A stretch of 64,000 nt of DNA from Paenibacillus glycanilyticus (GCF_023715145.1 NZ_JAMBNP010000001.1:1054001-1118000); one strand, 5' to 3'. Counted from the stretch's first letter, positions 1-7,702 are shown. Notes: generated by a model not told the origin, from the sequence alone. Numbers and translations: made by a program.

Positions 1-666
1 ATGAGATCCTCATTCATTGATAATGTATTCGACAATTACGATCGGCAGGTTTGGAAGGACAAACAAATGATTATTGTCTTGAATAACGATAAAATGGATA
101 TCGAACTCTATCAGGAAAGGGCAAGCCAATATCCGGAGAACGAAGTGAGAGTGATCCAGCTTCCCCAGGAATACAAGCTCGGCAAATGCCTGAACTACGC
201 CATCAATATGGCCCAGGACGGCATCATCGCCAAGTTTGACGATGACGATTACTACGGGCCCAAATTTTTGCGTGAAACTGCCCGTGCAATCAAAAGCGGC
301 AAAGCGTCCATCGTGGGGAAACATACCTCTTACGTTTACTTTGAGGCAACTCGTTCGCTGATGGTTTTCCGCAGGGGGGGAGAAAGGAAATACGCGCGCA
401 GCATAAAGGGCGGCACGTTGGTCTTTCGGAAGTCGGTCTGGAAGCGTGTCCCGTTTCCCGAGTTCAAAAAGGTCGGCACGGATTCCGGCTGGGTTGGGCG
501 GTGCATCCGCAGAGGCTTTCGCGTGTATTCGGTATCCAAGCGGCATTATGTTTGCATTAGAAGAAGGAATACGAACAGTCATACGCAAAAGAAAAGCACA
601 CGCCTCTATATGTCGCACTGCAGGCTTGTTCGCAGGACGAAGGATTACAGACGGTACGTAAATTAG
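1..666 (+). CDS. Glycosyltransferase family 2, 5'-truncated by the window edge
   Basis: This is the C-terminal part of a GT-A fold glycosyltransferase, which transfers sugar from a nucleotide-sugar donor. The acidic DDDDYYG motif at about residues 80-86 is the metal/nucleotide-binding DXD region. The preceding stretch (KLGKCLNYAI, then GIIAKF) is typical of GT2 proteins that act on surface polysaccharide or peptide-linked glycans. The ATG at base 1 is probably an internal Met: homologues carry a first beta strand before the 'FIDNVF.NY..Q.W' segment, and that strand is missing here. The tail (YVCIRR...SHT...YMSHCRLV) looks like the normal family C-terminus, so the 3' end is intact. The donor and acceptor cannot be told. 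Confidence 0.85.
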   Translation: MRSSFIDNVFDNYDRQVWKDKQMIIVLNNDKMDIELYQERASQYPENEVRVIQLPQEYKLGKCLNYAINMAQDGIIAKFDDDDYYGPKFLRETARAIKSGKASIVGKHTSYVYFEATRSLMVFRRGGERKYARSIKGGTLVFRKSVWKRVPFPEFKKVGTDSGWVGRCIRRGFRVYSVSKRHYVCIRRRNTNSHTQKKSTRLYMSHCRLVRRTKDYRRYVN

Positions 667-797
667 GGATACAGGTACCGACAAATCAAAACACATCCCC
701 CTCTTGAAATGCAGCCCCTTGGATTACGAAGATGGCCGCATTTCTTATTTTAACAGATGGCTATGTTAAACTCTGATGTTGATTTTTAAGCATAAGA

Positions 798-824
798 AAA
801 CCGCCTTGTTGAATAAGGCGGTTT
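798..824. terminator. Rho-independent terminator, probably bidirectional
   Basis: A 10-bp stem (AAACCGCCTT / AAGGCGGTTT) closes a 7-nt loop. A T-rich run follows on the minus strand and a shorter one on the plus strand. It lies just behind the small minus-strand gene at 831-1034 and also faces the glycosyltransferase. Confidence 0.75.
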
Positions 825-830
825 ATTGTG

Positions 831-1034
831 CTAATGTTCCTCATTAGTCAACACTTCTCTACCGTTTGAAGCGTCGTCATTATCATCAATAAGCCGCAAA
901 CTTATAAGCGTAATGCCGTGCTCTCTCCATACATAATCTTTCAAATTTTTTATCAATTTCAAACCATTCTTAGGAATCGGATACTCATACGACGAAACTT
1001 CAACATGAAGATCGCTCCCTTTCAACTCGACCAT
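831..1034 (-). CDS. Small hypothetical protein (67 aa)
   Basis: An open frame of 67 codons encodes a charged protein with no signal peptide and no membrane segment. The family is not recognised. The acidic C-terminus (IDDNDDASNGREVLTNEEH) and the amphipathic middle part suggest a soluble cytosolic protein. In favour of a real gene, a strong terminator begins 7 bp behind the stop codon. Against it, no clear Shine-Dalgarno sequence precedes the ATG. It is read convergently with the upstream glycosyltransferase. Confidence 0.45.
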   Translation of the reverse strand: MVELKGSDLHVEVSSYEYPIPKNGLKLIKNLKDYVWREHGITLISLRLIDDNDDASNGREVLTNEEH

Positions 1035-1079
1035 ACATGTCTTAATGTTTCATTTGAATATCGTTTAATGACAGATAAA

Positions 1080-1146
1080 ATCCCTCCGGTCAACTAGACA
1101 TACTCAGGCTTCATGAACCATGAGTACGCTGTTTTCCGAGAGGGAT
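1080..1146 (-). terminator. Terminator-like hairpin behind the OhrR-like gene
   Basis: A 7-bp outer stem (ATCCCTC / GAGGGAT) encloses a second inverted repeat (TACTCA / TGAGTA). On the minus strand it is followed by TTTTAT. It starts directly behind the stop codon of the MarR/OhrR-family gene. The loop is long, so it may be a composite structure. Confidence 0.45.
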
Positions 1147-1147
1147 C

Positions 1148-1606
1148 TTATTTCTCCAATGATTTTTCGTTTATCTGATAAAGCAGCTTCTGGATCGTTT
1201 TATTAAGTACTCCGATTTCCGCTTCGGTCATCCCGCTTGCTTCTAGAAGCGACATCGGTACGCACATCGTTTGATCTTTGAGCGCAATTCCTTTGTCGGT
1301 AATCCGGATATGCAGGACGCGTTCATCTTCCTTCGAACGTTCTCGCCGTAGAAGTCCCGCTGCTTCCATGCGCTTCAGCATTGGTGTCAATGTACCGGAA
1401 TCCAGGACTAATTGATCGCTGATATCTTTGACCGACATCGTTTCTTGCTCCCATAGAGCAAGCAAAACCAAGTATTGCGGATAGGTTAAGTCCAAATCGT
1501 CCAGCAACGGTCGGTACATGCGAAAAATTGCTCTTGAACATGCATATAACGAAAAACACAAATGAGCATCCAACGGTATATGAGGTCCCTTATTATCTTG
1601 TTTCAT
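1148..1606 (-). CDS. ohrR: OhrR-like MarR-family peroxide-sensing repressor
   Basis: This is a winged-helix MarR-family protein of 152 aa. It closely matches one-cysteine OhrR repressors: the N-terminal LCFSLYACSR segment carries Cys17 at the place of the reactive peroxide-sensing Cys of Bacillus OhrR. It is followed by the conserved YPQYLVLLALWE, LDSGTLTPMLKRME and RS.EDERV blocks (recognition helix and wing). A second cysteine, Cys23, lies in the same helix. GAGGAGGG stands 7 nt before the ATG. OhrR proteins release DNA when the Cys is oxidised by organic hydroperoxides and usually sit beside ohrA. No ohrA is present here; instead the neighbours are tpx and trxB, which makes these likely targets (inference). 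Confidence 0.88.
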   Translation of the reverse strand: MKQDNKGPHIPLDAHLCFSLYACSRAIFRMYRPLLDDLDLTYPQYLVLLALWEQETMSVKDISDQLVLDSGTLTPMLKRMEAAGLLRRERSKEDERVLHIRITDKGIALKDQTMCVPMSLLEASGMTEAEIGVLNKTIQKLLYQINEKSLEK

Positions 1607-1723
1607 TGATTATCCCTCCTCTTACGTTTTATCTTCAGCCCATTGTCCTTCATATTACATTCCCTTTTCCAAAAAAACAATGTGCTTCCTAGTCGCTTGA
1701 CAGAAATCGGATTAGAAAATAGA

Positions 1724-1759
1724 GAAAGCCCTATGAGCAACAATTGTCAAAGGGCTTTC
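1724..1759 (-). terminator. Terminator of the trxB-tpx operon
   Basis: A 9-bp perfect stem (GAAAGCCCT / AGGGCTTTC) lies 15 bp behind the tpx stop codon, in the minus-strand direction. It separates tpx from the OhrR-like gene. Confidence 0.75.
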
Positions 1760-1774
1760 CAGGTCTAGAGTTAC

Positions 1775-2299
1775 TTATTCTGTAACACCGCGCAGGGCTG
1801 ACAAAGCGGCATCGAAGTTTGGAGAATCCGACAGTTCGCTCAAATATTCGACGTAGCGGATGGTATCGTCGGCGTCGACGATAAAGATCGCCCGTTGATC
1901 AAGCTGCAATTCTTTAATTAAGACGCCATAGGCCTCGCCAAAGGAACGGTATTTGTAGTCCGATAAGGTAACAACGCGCTCAATGCCGGCGGTCGCGCAA
2001 AATCTGCTCTGCGCAAACGGCAAGTCAACCGAAATAGTCAAAACGACCACGTCATCTCCGAGCTTCGACGCTTCTAGATTAAACCTGCGTGTTTGCGCGT
2101 CGCATACATCGGTATCTAGCGAAGGTACGACGGAAATAAGCTTGATTTTGCCTGCGTAGTCGGAAAGGCTGACTTCAGTCATAAGGTCTTTGTTAATAGT
2201 GAAAGCAGGCGCTTTATCCCCGACTTTCAATTCCGGTCCCATTAATGTAATCGGTTGTCCGCCAATTGTTGCAATACCAGTACGTTCTTGTGTCATCAT
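1775..2299 (-). CDS. tpx: Thiol peroxidase (Tpx), atypical 2-Cys peroxiredoxin
   Basis: It reduces hydrogen peroxide and organic hydroperoxides in the cytosol with electrons from thioredoxin. The peroxidatic cysteine is Cys66 in the motif PSLDTDVCDAQTRRF, and the resolving cysteine is Cys101 in RFCATAGIERV. The 174-aa length is close to family size. GGAGG lies 5 nt before the first of two tandem ATGs (2299) and 8 nt before the second (2296), so either start is possible. The frame stays open further upstream but only over the 3' end of trxB. Tpx follows trxB by 43 bp in the same direction, so the peroxidase and the reductase that feeds its thioredoxin donor are probably co-transcribed. Confidence 0.95.
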   Translation of the reverse strand: MMTQERTGIATIGGQPITLMGPELKVGDKAPAFTINKDLMTEVSLSDYAGKIKLISVVPSLDTDVCDAQTRRFNLEASKLGDDVVVLTISVDLPFAQSRFCATAGIERVVTLSDYKYRSFGEAYGVLIKELQLDQRAIFIVDADDTIRYVEYLSELSDSPNFDAALSALRGVTE

Positions 2300-2342
2300 A
2301 ATAACCTCCATTAGATAATTAGTTTTTTTCTTGCTGTCCATG

Positions 2343-3275
2343 TTAATTACTGCTGTGCTCGAATAAGAAGCTTTCGCAATCCAAAGCCGCTTTGCAGCCG
2401 CTGCCTGCCGAGGTAATCGCCTGGCGGTAAATCGGATCCATGACGTCTCCGCAGGCGAATACGCCGGGAACATTCGTACGGGAGGTTCCCGGAACGACTT
2501 TCACATAGCCGTGCTCGTCGGTTTGAATCTGGCCGCCTAAGAATCCGGTATTCGGACGATGGCCAATCGCAAGGAAGATGCCGTCCGTTTCTAGAAGCTC
2601 ATCTTCCCCTGTGGCGTTGTTGCGGACTTTAAGAGCGGTTACTCCTTTGTCACCGGCTACCACTTCGAGCGGAGTCGAATTAAGGCTCCATTCGATTTTC
2701 GCGTTCCCGCGGGCACGGTCCTGCATGATTTTAGATGCACGAAGTTCTTCTCTGCGATGCACAAGGCGGACCTCGGAAGCAAATCGCGTCAAAAATTGCG
2801 CCTCCTCCATCGCGGTATCGCCGCCTCCGATGACAATGATTTTCTTGTTTCTGAAGAAGAATCCGTCACAGGTTGCACAGGTGCTAACCCCTTGGCCGAT
2901 ATTCTCGACTTCGCCGGGAATGCCGACCATTTTCGCGGATGCGCCGGTCGATAGGATTACCGCGTCCGCCGTGATTTCGCCGCCGCCTTCCAAGTACAAC
3001 GTGAACGGACGCTTCGATACATCCACCCGGGTTATGTAGCCGGATTGAATTCGTGCTCCAAATCGCTCGGCTTGCTTCCGCATATTCTCCATGAGCTCTG
3101 GCCCCGTGATCCCCTCCGGAAAACCGGGAAAGTTCTCGACTTCTGTCGTTGTCGTAAGTTGTCCGCCCGGCTGCGATCCTTCAATAATGAGTGGTGACAG
3201 ATTCGCCCGAGCCAAATAGATGGCCGCCGTTAATCCCGCAGGACCCGTTCCTATAATAACCGTTTGATGATGCAT
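2343..3275 (-). CDS. trxB: Thioredoxin-disulfide reductase (TrxB)
   Basis: This FAD/NADPH enzyme of 310 aa keeps thioredoxin reduced. Visible motifs are the N-terminal FAD-binding GTGPAG (residues 9-14), the redox-active CATC (Cys133 and Cys136) in STCATCDGFF, the NADPH-binding GGGDTAMEEA, and the late FAD motif GVFACGDV. The start is set by GAGGAGG upstream of ATG 3275; an in-frame ATG 30 bp further upstream has no such site. It is the first gene of a trxB-tpx pair. Its promoter shows a TTGACA -35 box embedded in a TTTGTNNACAAA palindrome, so repression by a stress-sensing regulator is likely. Confidence 0.96.
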   Translation of the reverse strand: MHHQTVIIGTGPAGLTAAIYLARANLSPLIIEGSQPGGQLTTTTEVENFPGFPEGITGPELMENMRKQAERFGARIQSGYITRVDVSKRPFTLYLEGGGEITADAVILSTGASAKMVGIPGEVENIGQGVSTCATCDGFFFRNKKIIVIGGGDTAMEEAQFLTRFASEVRLVHRREELRASKIMQDRARGNAKIEWSLNSTPLEVVAGDKGVTALKVRNNATGEDELLETDGIFLAIGHRPNTGFLGGQIQTDEHGYVKVVPGTSRTNVPGVFACGDVMDPIYRQAITSAGSGCKAALDCESFLFEHSSN

Positions 3276-3312
3276 TATGATTTCCTCCTCGATTTCGTTT
3301 GCCAACTAATCA

Positions 3313-3324
3313 TTTGTTCACAAA
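3313..3324. promoter_or_regulatory. Operator-like palindrome, site 1 (TTTGTTCACAAA)
   Basis: This is the first of four copies of TTTGTNNACAAA in the trxB/hydrolase intergenic region. It lies just downstream of the trxB -10 box, in the early transcribed region, a position compatible with repression. Confidence 0.6.
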
Positions 3325-3336
3325 CTTTATGCATTG

Positions 3337-3365
3337 ATCATACCCCCTCCAAATTAGTTTGTCAA
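3337..3365 (-). promoter_or_regulatory. trxB promoter (sigma-A type)
   Basis: On the minus strand, TTGACA (3365-3360) and TATGAT (3342-3337) are separated by 17 bp. The -35 box lies inside operator-like site 2 (3358-3369). Confidence 0.8.
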
Positions 3366-3369
3366 CAAA
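3358..3369. promoter_or_regulatory. Operator-like palindrome, site 2 (TTTGTCAACAAA)
   Basis: This copy of TTTGTNNACAAA covers the trxB -35 hexamer. Binding here would block RNA polymerase. The surrounding sequence (AATTAGTTTGT) resembles that of site 3. Confidence 0.65.
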
Positions 3370-3379
3370 TTAATTTTAA

Positions 3380-3392
3380 ACAATTAGATTGT
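3380..3392. promoter_or_regulatory. OhrR-box-like palindrome (ACAATTAGATTGT)
   Basis: ACAAT-TAG-ATTGT is nearly the same as the half-operator of Bacillus OhrR (ACAATTAAATTGT, from established knowledge). It lies upstream of the trxB -35 box, between the two divergent promoters. An OhrR-like gene sits 1.8 kb away. Confidence 0.45.
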
Positions 3393-3484
3393 CGGTACCA
3401 AAATACCATGTTTTATATACTAAATATTCGGATCATTTTATTTCTACATTAAAGCTCGCACCAAACCGAATTTCTCCAAATTAA

Positions 3485-3496
3485 TTTGTTGACAAA
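3485..3496. promoter_or_regulatory. Operator-like palindrome, site 3 (TTTGTTGACAAA)
   Basis: This copy covers the -35 hexamer TTGACA of the hydrolase promoter, mirroring site 2 at the trxB promoter. Confidence 0.65.
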
Positions 3497-3517
3497 CCAT
3501 TTGTGCACAAATATTAT
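3489..3517 (+). promoter_or_regulatory. Promoter of the alpha/beta hydrolase gene
   Basis: A perfect TTGACA (3489-3494), a 17-bp spacer and TATTAT (3512-3517) give a strong sigma-A-type promoter. Two operator-like palindromes overlap it. The leader to the start codon is about 80 nt. Confidence 0.8.
3500..3511. promoter_or_regulatory. Operator-like palindrome, site 4 (TTTGTGCACAAA)
   Basis: This is a perfect 12-bp palindrome that fills the -10 side of the spacer. It lies 15 bp centre to centre from site 3, so the two could hold two dimers. Confidence 0.65.
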
Positions 3518-3602
3518 AAAGGAGCAAACCAACCAAAACTTACCACGAGGTGAGGTAGAACAGACGGATCGCAAAACCCACAACTTTGAGGAGGAAATGA
3601 TG

Positions 3603-4553
3603 ATGAAAACGTTGAAAAGCAAAAAAGTATTGACGCTGTCGCTTGCAATTGCACTTATTGGTACGGGAACAGGAATCGGTACGAGCCTTATAAGACCGCA
3701 TGTCGCGGATGCGCAGCATTATTCATCCGGCGTTGTGAATACGAGCAGCGGCCACTACGTAACGGTCGGAAACAACGTAAAGCTGTACGTCGAGGACGTA
3801 GGCGAAGGTAAACCCGTGGTCTTCATCCACGGATGGCCGGCCAATCACGAAATGTATGAATACCAACAAACCGTATTGCCTAAAAAAGGAATTCGCTTCA
3901 TCGGAATAGATCTGCGTGGTTTCGGCAAGTCCGATCACCCTTATGATGGTTATGATATGGATACCTTCGCGGACGACGTGCGCCAGGTCATCGACAAGCT
4001 TGAATTAAAGGATGTGACACTAGCCGGATTCTCGATGGGCGGCACGGTAGCGACGAACTATATGATTAGACATAAAGGACATGCGGTGTCCAAGCTGATG
4101 CTGTTCGGAGCCGCTTCCCCTAGCTGGAGCCAGCGCGAAGGCTATCCATACGGAATTACGAAGAAAGATATCGATAACATCGTGGCCAGCCTAAATGCGG
4201 ACCGCCCTAACATGCTGAAAAGCTTCGGCGACGACTTCTTCTACAAACAACCAAGCCCGGCTTTCCGGGCATGGTTCGATCAAATGGGACAATCCTCAGA
4301 TCCACGCGCGACGATTGAAAGCATACAATCGGTCGCGGAAACGGATCTGCGCGCAGGCCTGAAAACGATCAAAGTCCCTACGCTCATTTTGCACGGCGTT
4401 CACGACAAGGCGGTACCGTTCGTTATAGCGGAACAGCTGCATAAAGGCATTCAGAATTCCACGCTTATCCCGTTCCAAAATAGCGGTCACGGTCTCTTCT
4501 TTGAAGAAAAAGACAAATTCAACGATGAAATCGTCAAGTTTGTCAAATCGTAA
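3603..4553 (+). CDS. Exported alpha/beta hydrolase (non-haem chloroperoxidase/esterase-like)
   Basis: This is a 316-aa alpha/beta-hydrolase-fold protein. The catalytic triad is readable: Ser144 in the nucleophile elbow AGFSMGG, Asp268 in HGVHDKAVP and His296 in NSGHGLFF. The oxyanion segment is FIHGWPANH (about residues 75-82). The cap and order match the bacterial perhydrolase/'non-haem chloroperoxidase' subgroup, whose natural substrates are often esters or lactones. The N-terminus (KKVLTLSLAIALIGTG...HVADAQ) is a signal peptide. Three tandem ATGs follow GAGGAGG; the third (3603) has the best spacing, 8 nt. Divergence from trxB-tpx with shared operator-like sites links it to thiol or peroxide stress (inference). 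The substrate is unknown. Confidence 0.87.
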   Translation: MKTLKSKKVLTLSLAIALIGTGTGIGTSLIRPHVADAQHYSSGVVNTSSGHYVTVGNNVKLYVEDVGEGKPVVFIHGWPANHEMYEYQQTVLPKKGIRFIGIDLRGFGKSDHPYDGYDMDTFADDVRQVIDKLELKDVTLAGFSMGGTVATNYMIRHKGHAVSKLMLFGAASPSWSQREGYPYGITKKDIDNIVASLNADRPNMLKSFGDDFFYKQPSPAFRAWFDQMGQSSDPRATIESIQSVAETDLRAGLKTIKVPTLILHGVHDKAVPFVIAEQLHKGIQNSTLIPFQNSGHGLFFEEKDKFNDEIVKFVKS

Positions 4554-4572
4554 GCAAGTTCCAAGTTGCCTA

Positions 4573-4603
4573 AAAACCCCGCCGAATGCTCGGCGGGGTT
4601 TTC
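4573..4603. terminator. Rho-independent terminator
   Basis: A 12-bp GC-rich stem (AAACCCCGCCGA / TCGGCGGGGTTT) with a 4-nt loop and a T run stands 20 bp behind the hydrolase stop codon. Confidence 0.9.
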
Positions 4604-4698
4604 CATTCTCTTGCGATTAAGTTTTAACCGGCTCAGAATTCCGATCCCTTACACGGTTATCTTCAATGATTTAACCAGAACCCATGCGATTCGTTTCG

Positions 4699-5244
4699 TT
4701 AAAGTAGTCTTTCGGTCAACCATAAGCCACCTAATAAAAAAGCGATCGCTGAACATATATGGACTACTCTTGCTGAATATCTCCATTTCTGAATCAAAAG
4801 AAGAAGCGGCAGCAAGATTGCAAGAATTCCCAGCTGAGCGATCTCTATTCCTAAATTGAAGCTAAATATATTAAACGCTAAATAGTTTTTCGCCAAATGC
4901 ATCCCTTTTAATAAATCGGCAAATCCCATTCCGTGAATTAACCCGAATACAAAAGTAATCATCCAACGCTTCTTCACATTTTTCTTGAAAATATTCTCGA
5001 TAGCAACATAACAAATACTAAGGGCAATCGCCGGTTCCACGATAATAGCCGGTACGTTAATAATGTCAAGCACCGTTAAGGTCAAGGTTAAGCAGTGCGC
5101 GACGGTAAACGCCGTAATAACCGCCGCGTATTGTTTAATCGTTTGCCTTGCAATTAACAAAGAAAAGATAAATAACAAATGATCATAGCCGGTTAATATA
5201 TGTTCCATGCCTAGTCTCAAGAACGGAAAGAAAGATGAAATCAC
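4699..5244 (-). CDS. HupE/UreJ-like integral membrane protein, short form
   Basis: This is a 181-aa polytopic membrane protein (about six helices). It carries the HupE/UreJ-type signature 'GMEHILTGYDHLLFIFSL', then 'TAFTVAHCLTL' and 'GLIHGMGFADLL', with conserved histidines inside or at the edges of helices. HupE/UreJ relatives are thought to carry nickel or other metals. The start is a GTG whose last two bases sit in the TGA stop of the upstream TPR gene (GTGA overlap), with AGGAGGG 8 nt before it, so translation is coupled. It lacks the extracellular domain of the paralogue at 6551-7702. The substrate is not known. Confidence 0.78.
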   Translation of the reverse strand: MISSFFPFLRLGMEHILTGYDHLLFIFSLLIARQTIKQYAAVITAFTVAHCLTLTLTVLDIINVPAIIVEPAIALSICYVAIENIFKKNVKKRWMITFVFGLIHGMGFADLLKGMHLAKNYLAFNIFSFNLGIEIAQLGILAILLPLLLLIQKWRYSARVVHICSAIAFLLGGLWLTERLL

Positions 5245-6530
5245 TTTATGAGCCCTCCTGATGAGCCATTCATTTTTTTGGAGAAAGCAAAACTGGAAAC
5301 GGCACTGATTAATAAAATCGCAAGGATTGAACCCCACATTAACCATTTGAATAGCGTTGTCAGCGGATCGGCATAAATTTCTATTAACGCGTTAATGCTT
5401 GTCTGCCTTCCGCTGTAAATCGTCAAGTAATAAGCCAGGAACGAAGCGGCCGCTATATGCAAGACACTTAGGCCAATATAAGCGACTCGGCCTGATTTCT
5501 CGAAGAACGGAGCAAATAGTCTTGTAACGATCACGAAAAAGACGGCTAAGCCAAACAGCCAACAGAAAAATCGAATGTTCGTGTCCGGTTCTCGCGTGAT
5601 AAACAAGGTTAACATAGGACCAAGCGTAACGAGGGCAAGCAGCTGCAACGGCCTGGCAAGCTGACTTGCATAGCTGCGTAAATGAAAATACCGCCAAAAT
5701 CGAAGCGAAATCAACATCACAACCACCGTTAGAGCATACAGAAGAGAACCAATAAAGGCATACAGCATGTTACGCTGCTTAATAATCTCGCTTTTTTTCA
5801 ACGCGTAATTAAAGTCTTCACCCGGTCCGTTCAACGCAATTGCCTGATCAATAGCCCGAATGGCCTTGCCGAAACGATGCTGTTTAAGGAGGATGTCGGC
5901 ATACAACTGCAAGGCTGAGGACTTATCCTCACTTGACAGACTGGGCTTGCCGAAGCCGTCCATGTATTTTTCCGCATGCTCTTCCGCCTCTTTGTATTCG
6001 GAGGTTTCAAAATACTTGTTAGCCAAGTAGAGCTGCATATCGGGCGCAAGCTCCGAGTCCGCATGCTGCGAAAGAATGGTCTCCACTTCCTTCAAACTTT
6101 CCTGCACGGTCATATTGTCGTCTTCGAGCTGAATGCTTCTAAAACGTTGCATGATCGGCCATTCGGATCGTCTTTCCTTGAGATAAGCTATTCTGTCCTG
6201 AAAATCTTTCGAAAAGATACCATTGGGGAAGCGGTTCAGATATTGTTCGTAAAAAAACAACGCCTTCTCAAAATCAAACAAGTAATCGTCGTAGATATGA
6301 GTCAACTGCTTGTACACCATTTCATTATTCAGATCCGGTTCCTTATCGAGCAGCTCGTCCAGCGTCTTAGCCGCCTGTTCGTAATCCTTGGCAGCAAAAA
6401 ATTGGTTCGCTTTTTTGCTGTACTCGCGTGCGATGTCATCGGAGCTGCTTTGAGCCAAGCTGGTGCCTGAAATTGTAAGGAAGGCCATGATAGTCGTCAG
6501 AATTGAAGCAAGTAGCATTCTTTTCTTCAT
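5241..6530 (-). CDS. TPR-containing membrane protein between two HupE-like genes
   Basis: This is a 429-aa protein. It has a signal peptide (about residues 1-26), then an extracytoplasmic segment of TPR-like helices (for example 'ANQFFAAKDYEQAAKTLDEL' and 'ANKYFETSEYKEAEEHAEKY') to about residue 235, and five or six membrane helices from about residue 260 to the end. It resembles no family I can name. The start MKKRMLL follows AGGAAGAGAG; an upstream in-frame ATG lacks a site. It sits 20 bp behind one HupE-like gene and overlaps the next by 4 bp. The three products therefore probably form one membrane complex, with the TPR part as an outside scaffold (inference). Confidence 0.72.
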   Translation of the reverse strand: MKKRMLLASILTTIMAFLTISGTSLAQSSSDDIAREYSKKANQFFAAKDYEQAAKTLDELLDKEPDLNNEMVYKQLTHIYDDYLFDFEKALFFYEQYLNRFPNGIFSKDFQDRIAYLKERRSEWPIMQRFRSIQLEDDNMTVQESLKEVETILSQHADSELAPDMQLYLANKYFETSEYKEAEEHAEKYMDGFGKPSLSSEDKSSALQLYADILLKQHRFGKAIRAIDQAIALNGPGEDFNYALKKSEIIKQRNMLYAFIGSLLYALTVVVMLISLRFWRYFHLRSYASQLARPLQLLALVTLGPMLTLFITREPDTNIRFFCWLFGLAVFFVIVTRLFAPFFEKSGRVAYIGLSVLHIAAASFLAYYLTIYSGRQTSINALIEIYADPLTTLFKWLMWGSILAILLISAVSSFAFSKKMNGSSGGLIK

Positions 6531-6550
6531 GAGATTCTCTCTTCCTGTTC

Positions 6551-7702
6551 TTAGAATGGTACAAGATGCAAATTGAACATCCGGTCGACGAACCAAAGGA
6601 ATCCAACAATAAAAATGGCTGCGGATGATACCACGGTTACTCTTCGAAGAGAGAATTTTTTCTTTATCACATATAAAAGCGGAAGCGTGATGAACAGAAT
6701 CAACAGCTGTCCGAATTCTACGCCCACATTAAATGAAACGACGGATCGAACAAGATTCGATTTGTCCGCGACATATTCCTGAAGCACGCTGGCAAATCCG
6801 AAGCCATGCACCAATCCGAACATAAAGGTAACCAGCCACCGATAATTGATCTGCTTCATGAACAGATTTTCCACCGCGATATAACAGATGGATAAAGCAA
6901 TGACGCTCTCGACAAACCTGGAGTTGAGATTGACGATATGCAAGGCTGCCAGCAGCAACGTAATGCTGTGCGCCACCGTAAACGCCGTAATAATTTTTAA
7001 AGCCTCTTTCGCGGATAGTCCAATCACAATCAAAGCAAGCAAGAAAGCGATATGATCATAGCCGGTTAAGATATGCTTGATTCCAAGCATGAAATAGGTA
7101 GAGATCTCAGACAAAAATGCGGCGGATTTGTCGGAAAATTCCCATACGGTATGGTTGGAATCGAATATATACTGCAAATCCGGCTGGGTCTTGTCGAAGA
7201 CCCCCTGAACCGAATCGTCATCCGCATCGGTATAATAGATATAGCCAATATTCACATGCTGGCCCTTGGTTTCTTCATTTAATAGATGGTAGTTAATTTT
7301 TACTTTATTTTCTGTCCAATCAAAATGGACATCATTAATTCTCAGCCAGATAACCCAAAATGTTCCTTCTCTCTTTAAGTGGTCCACCTTTATCGGATAT
7401 TCTCGGTCATTGATGGAAACAGACAGCTTCTCGTCGATATAAGGTTGAAGAATGTCGCCCGTTATAACGCCAAGCTGTTCATCGTTCAGATTCTCAAGGT
7501 CATATCCAAGCTCCTTAATCCCTTTCAATTGTTGGAATATAGCGGGGTCGAGCTCTATCGTGGACAAGATTCGATCCTTGCCAAAAGCCCATTTCGATGC
7601 TCCAAGGTACATGTCGTGAGCAAAAACGGGAGTAACTCCGATAAGCAATAAGGCAATTCCCAGGATCAATGCCGCTAGTTTTCTGAACCCTTTTGTAAGC
7701 AT
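6551..7702 (-). CDS. HupE/UreJ-like membrane protein with N-terminal extracytoplasmic domain
   Basis: This is a 383-aa protein. It has a signal peptide ending VFA (residues 26-28), a soluble outer domain (about 29-200) and a six- or seven-helix HupE/UreJ-type domain (about 205-383). The membrane part carries GIKHILTGYDHIAFLLAL, AFTVAHSITLLL and GLVHGFGFASVL. Cleavage after VFA would leave His29 as the mature N-terminus (HDMYLGAS), a layout used by some copper- and metal-binding proteins. The membrane part is clearly paralogous to the product of 4699-5244. It is the first gene of a three-gene operon. The ATG at 7702 is preceded by a GTG in frame and only a weak ribosome site. A metal-transport role is inferred from the family. 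Confidence 0.8.
   Translation of the reverse strand: MLTKGFRKLAALILGIALLLIGVTPVFAHDMYLGASKWAFGKDRILSTIELDPAIFQQLKGIKELGYDLENLNDEQLGVITGDILQPYIDEKLSVSINDREYPIKVDHLKREGTFWVIWLRINDVHFDWTENKVKINYHLLNEETKGQHVNIGYIYYTDADDDSVQGVFDKTQPDLQYIFDSNHTVWEFSDKSAAFLSEISTYFMLGIKHILTGYDHIAFLLALIVIGLSAKEALKIITAFTVAHSITLLLAALHIVNLNSRFVESVIALSICYIAVENLFMKQINYRWLVTFMFGLVHGFGFASVLQEYVADKSNLVRSVVSFNVGVEFGQLLILFITLPLLYVIKKKFSLRRVTVVSSAAIFIVGFLWFVDRMFNLHLVPF

Noticed and set aside
10..696. Long minus-strand open frame opposite the glycosyltransferase
   Set aside because: It has no ribosome site and no recognisable domain, and it lies fully opposite a gene with clear family motifs.
4566..4859. Plus-strand frame behind the hydrolase terminator
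   Set aside because: It starts inside the terminator hairpin and overlaps the HupE-like gene on the other strand.
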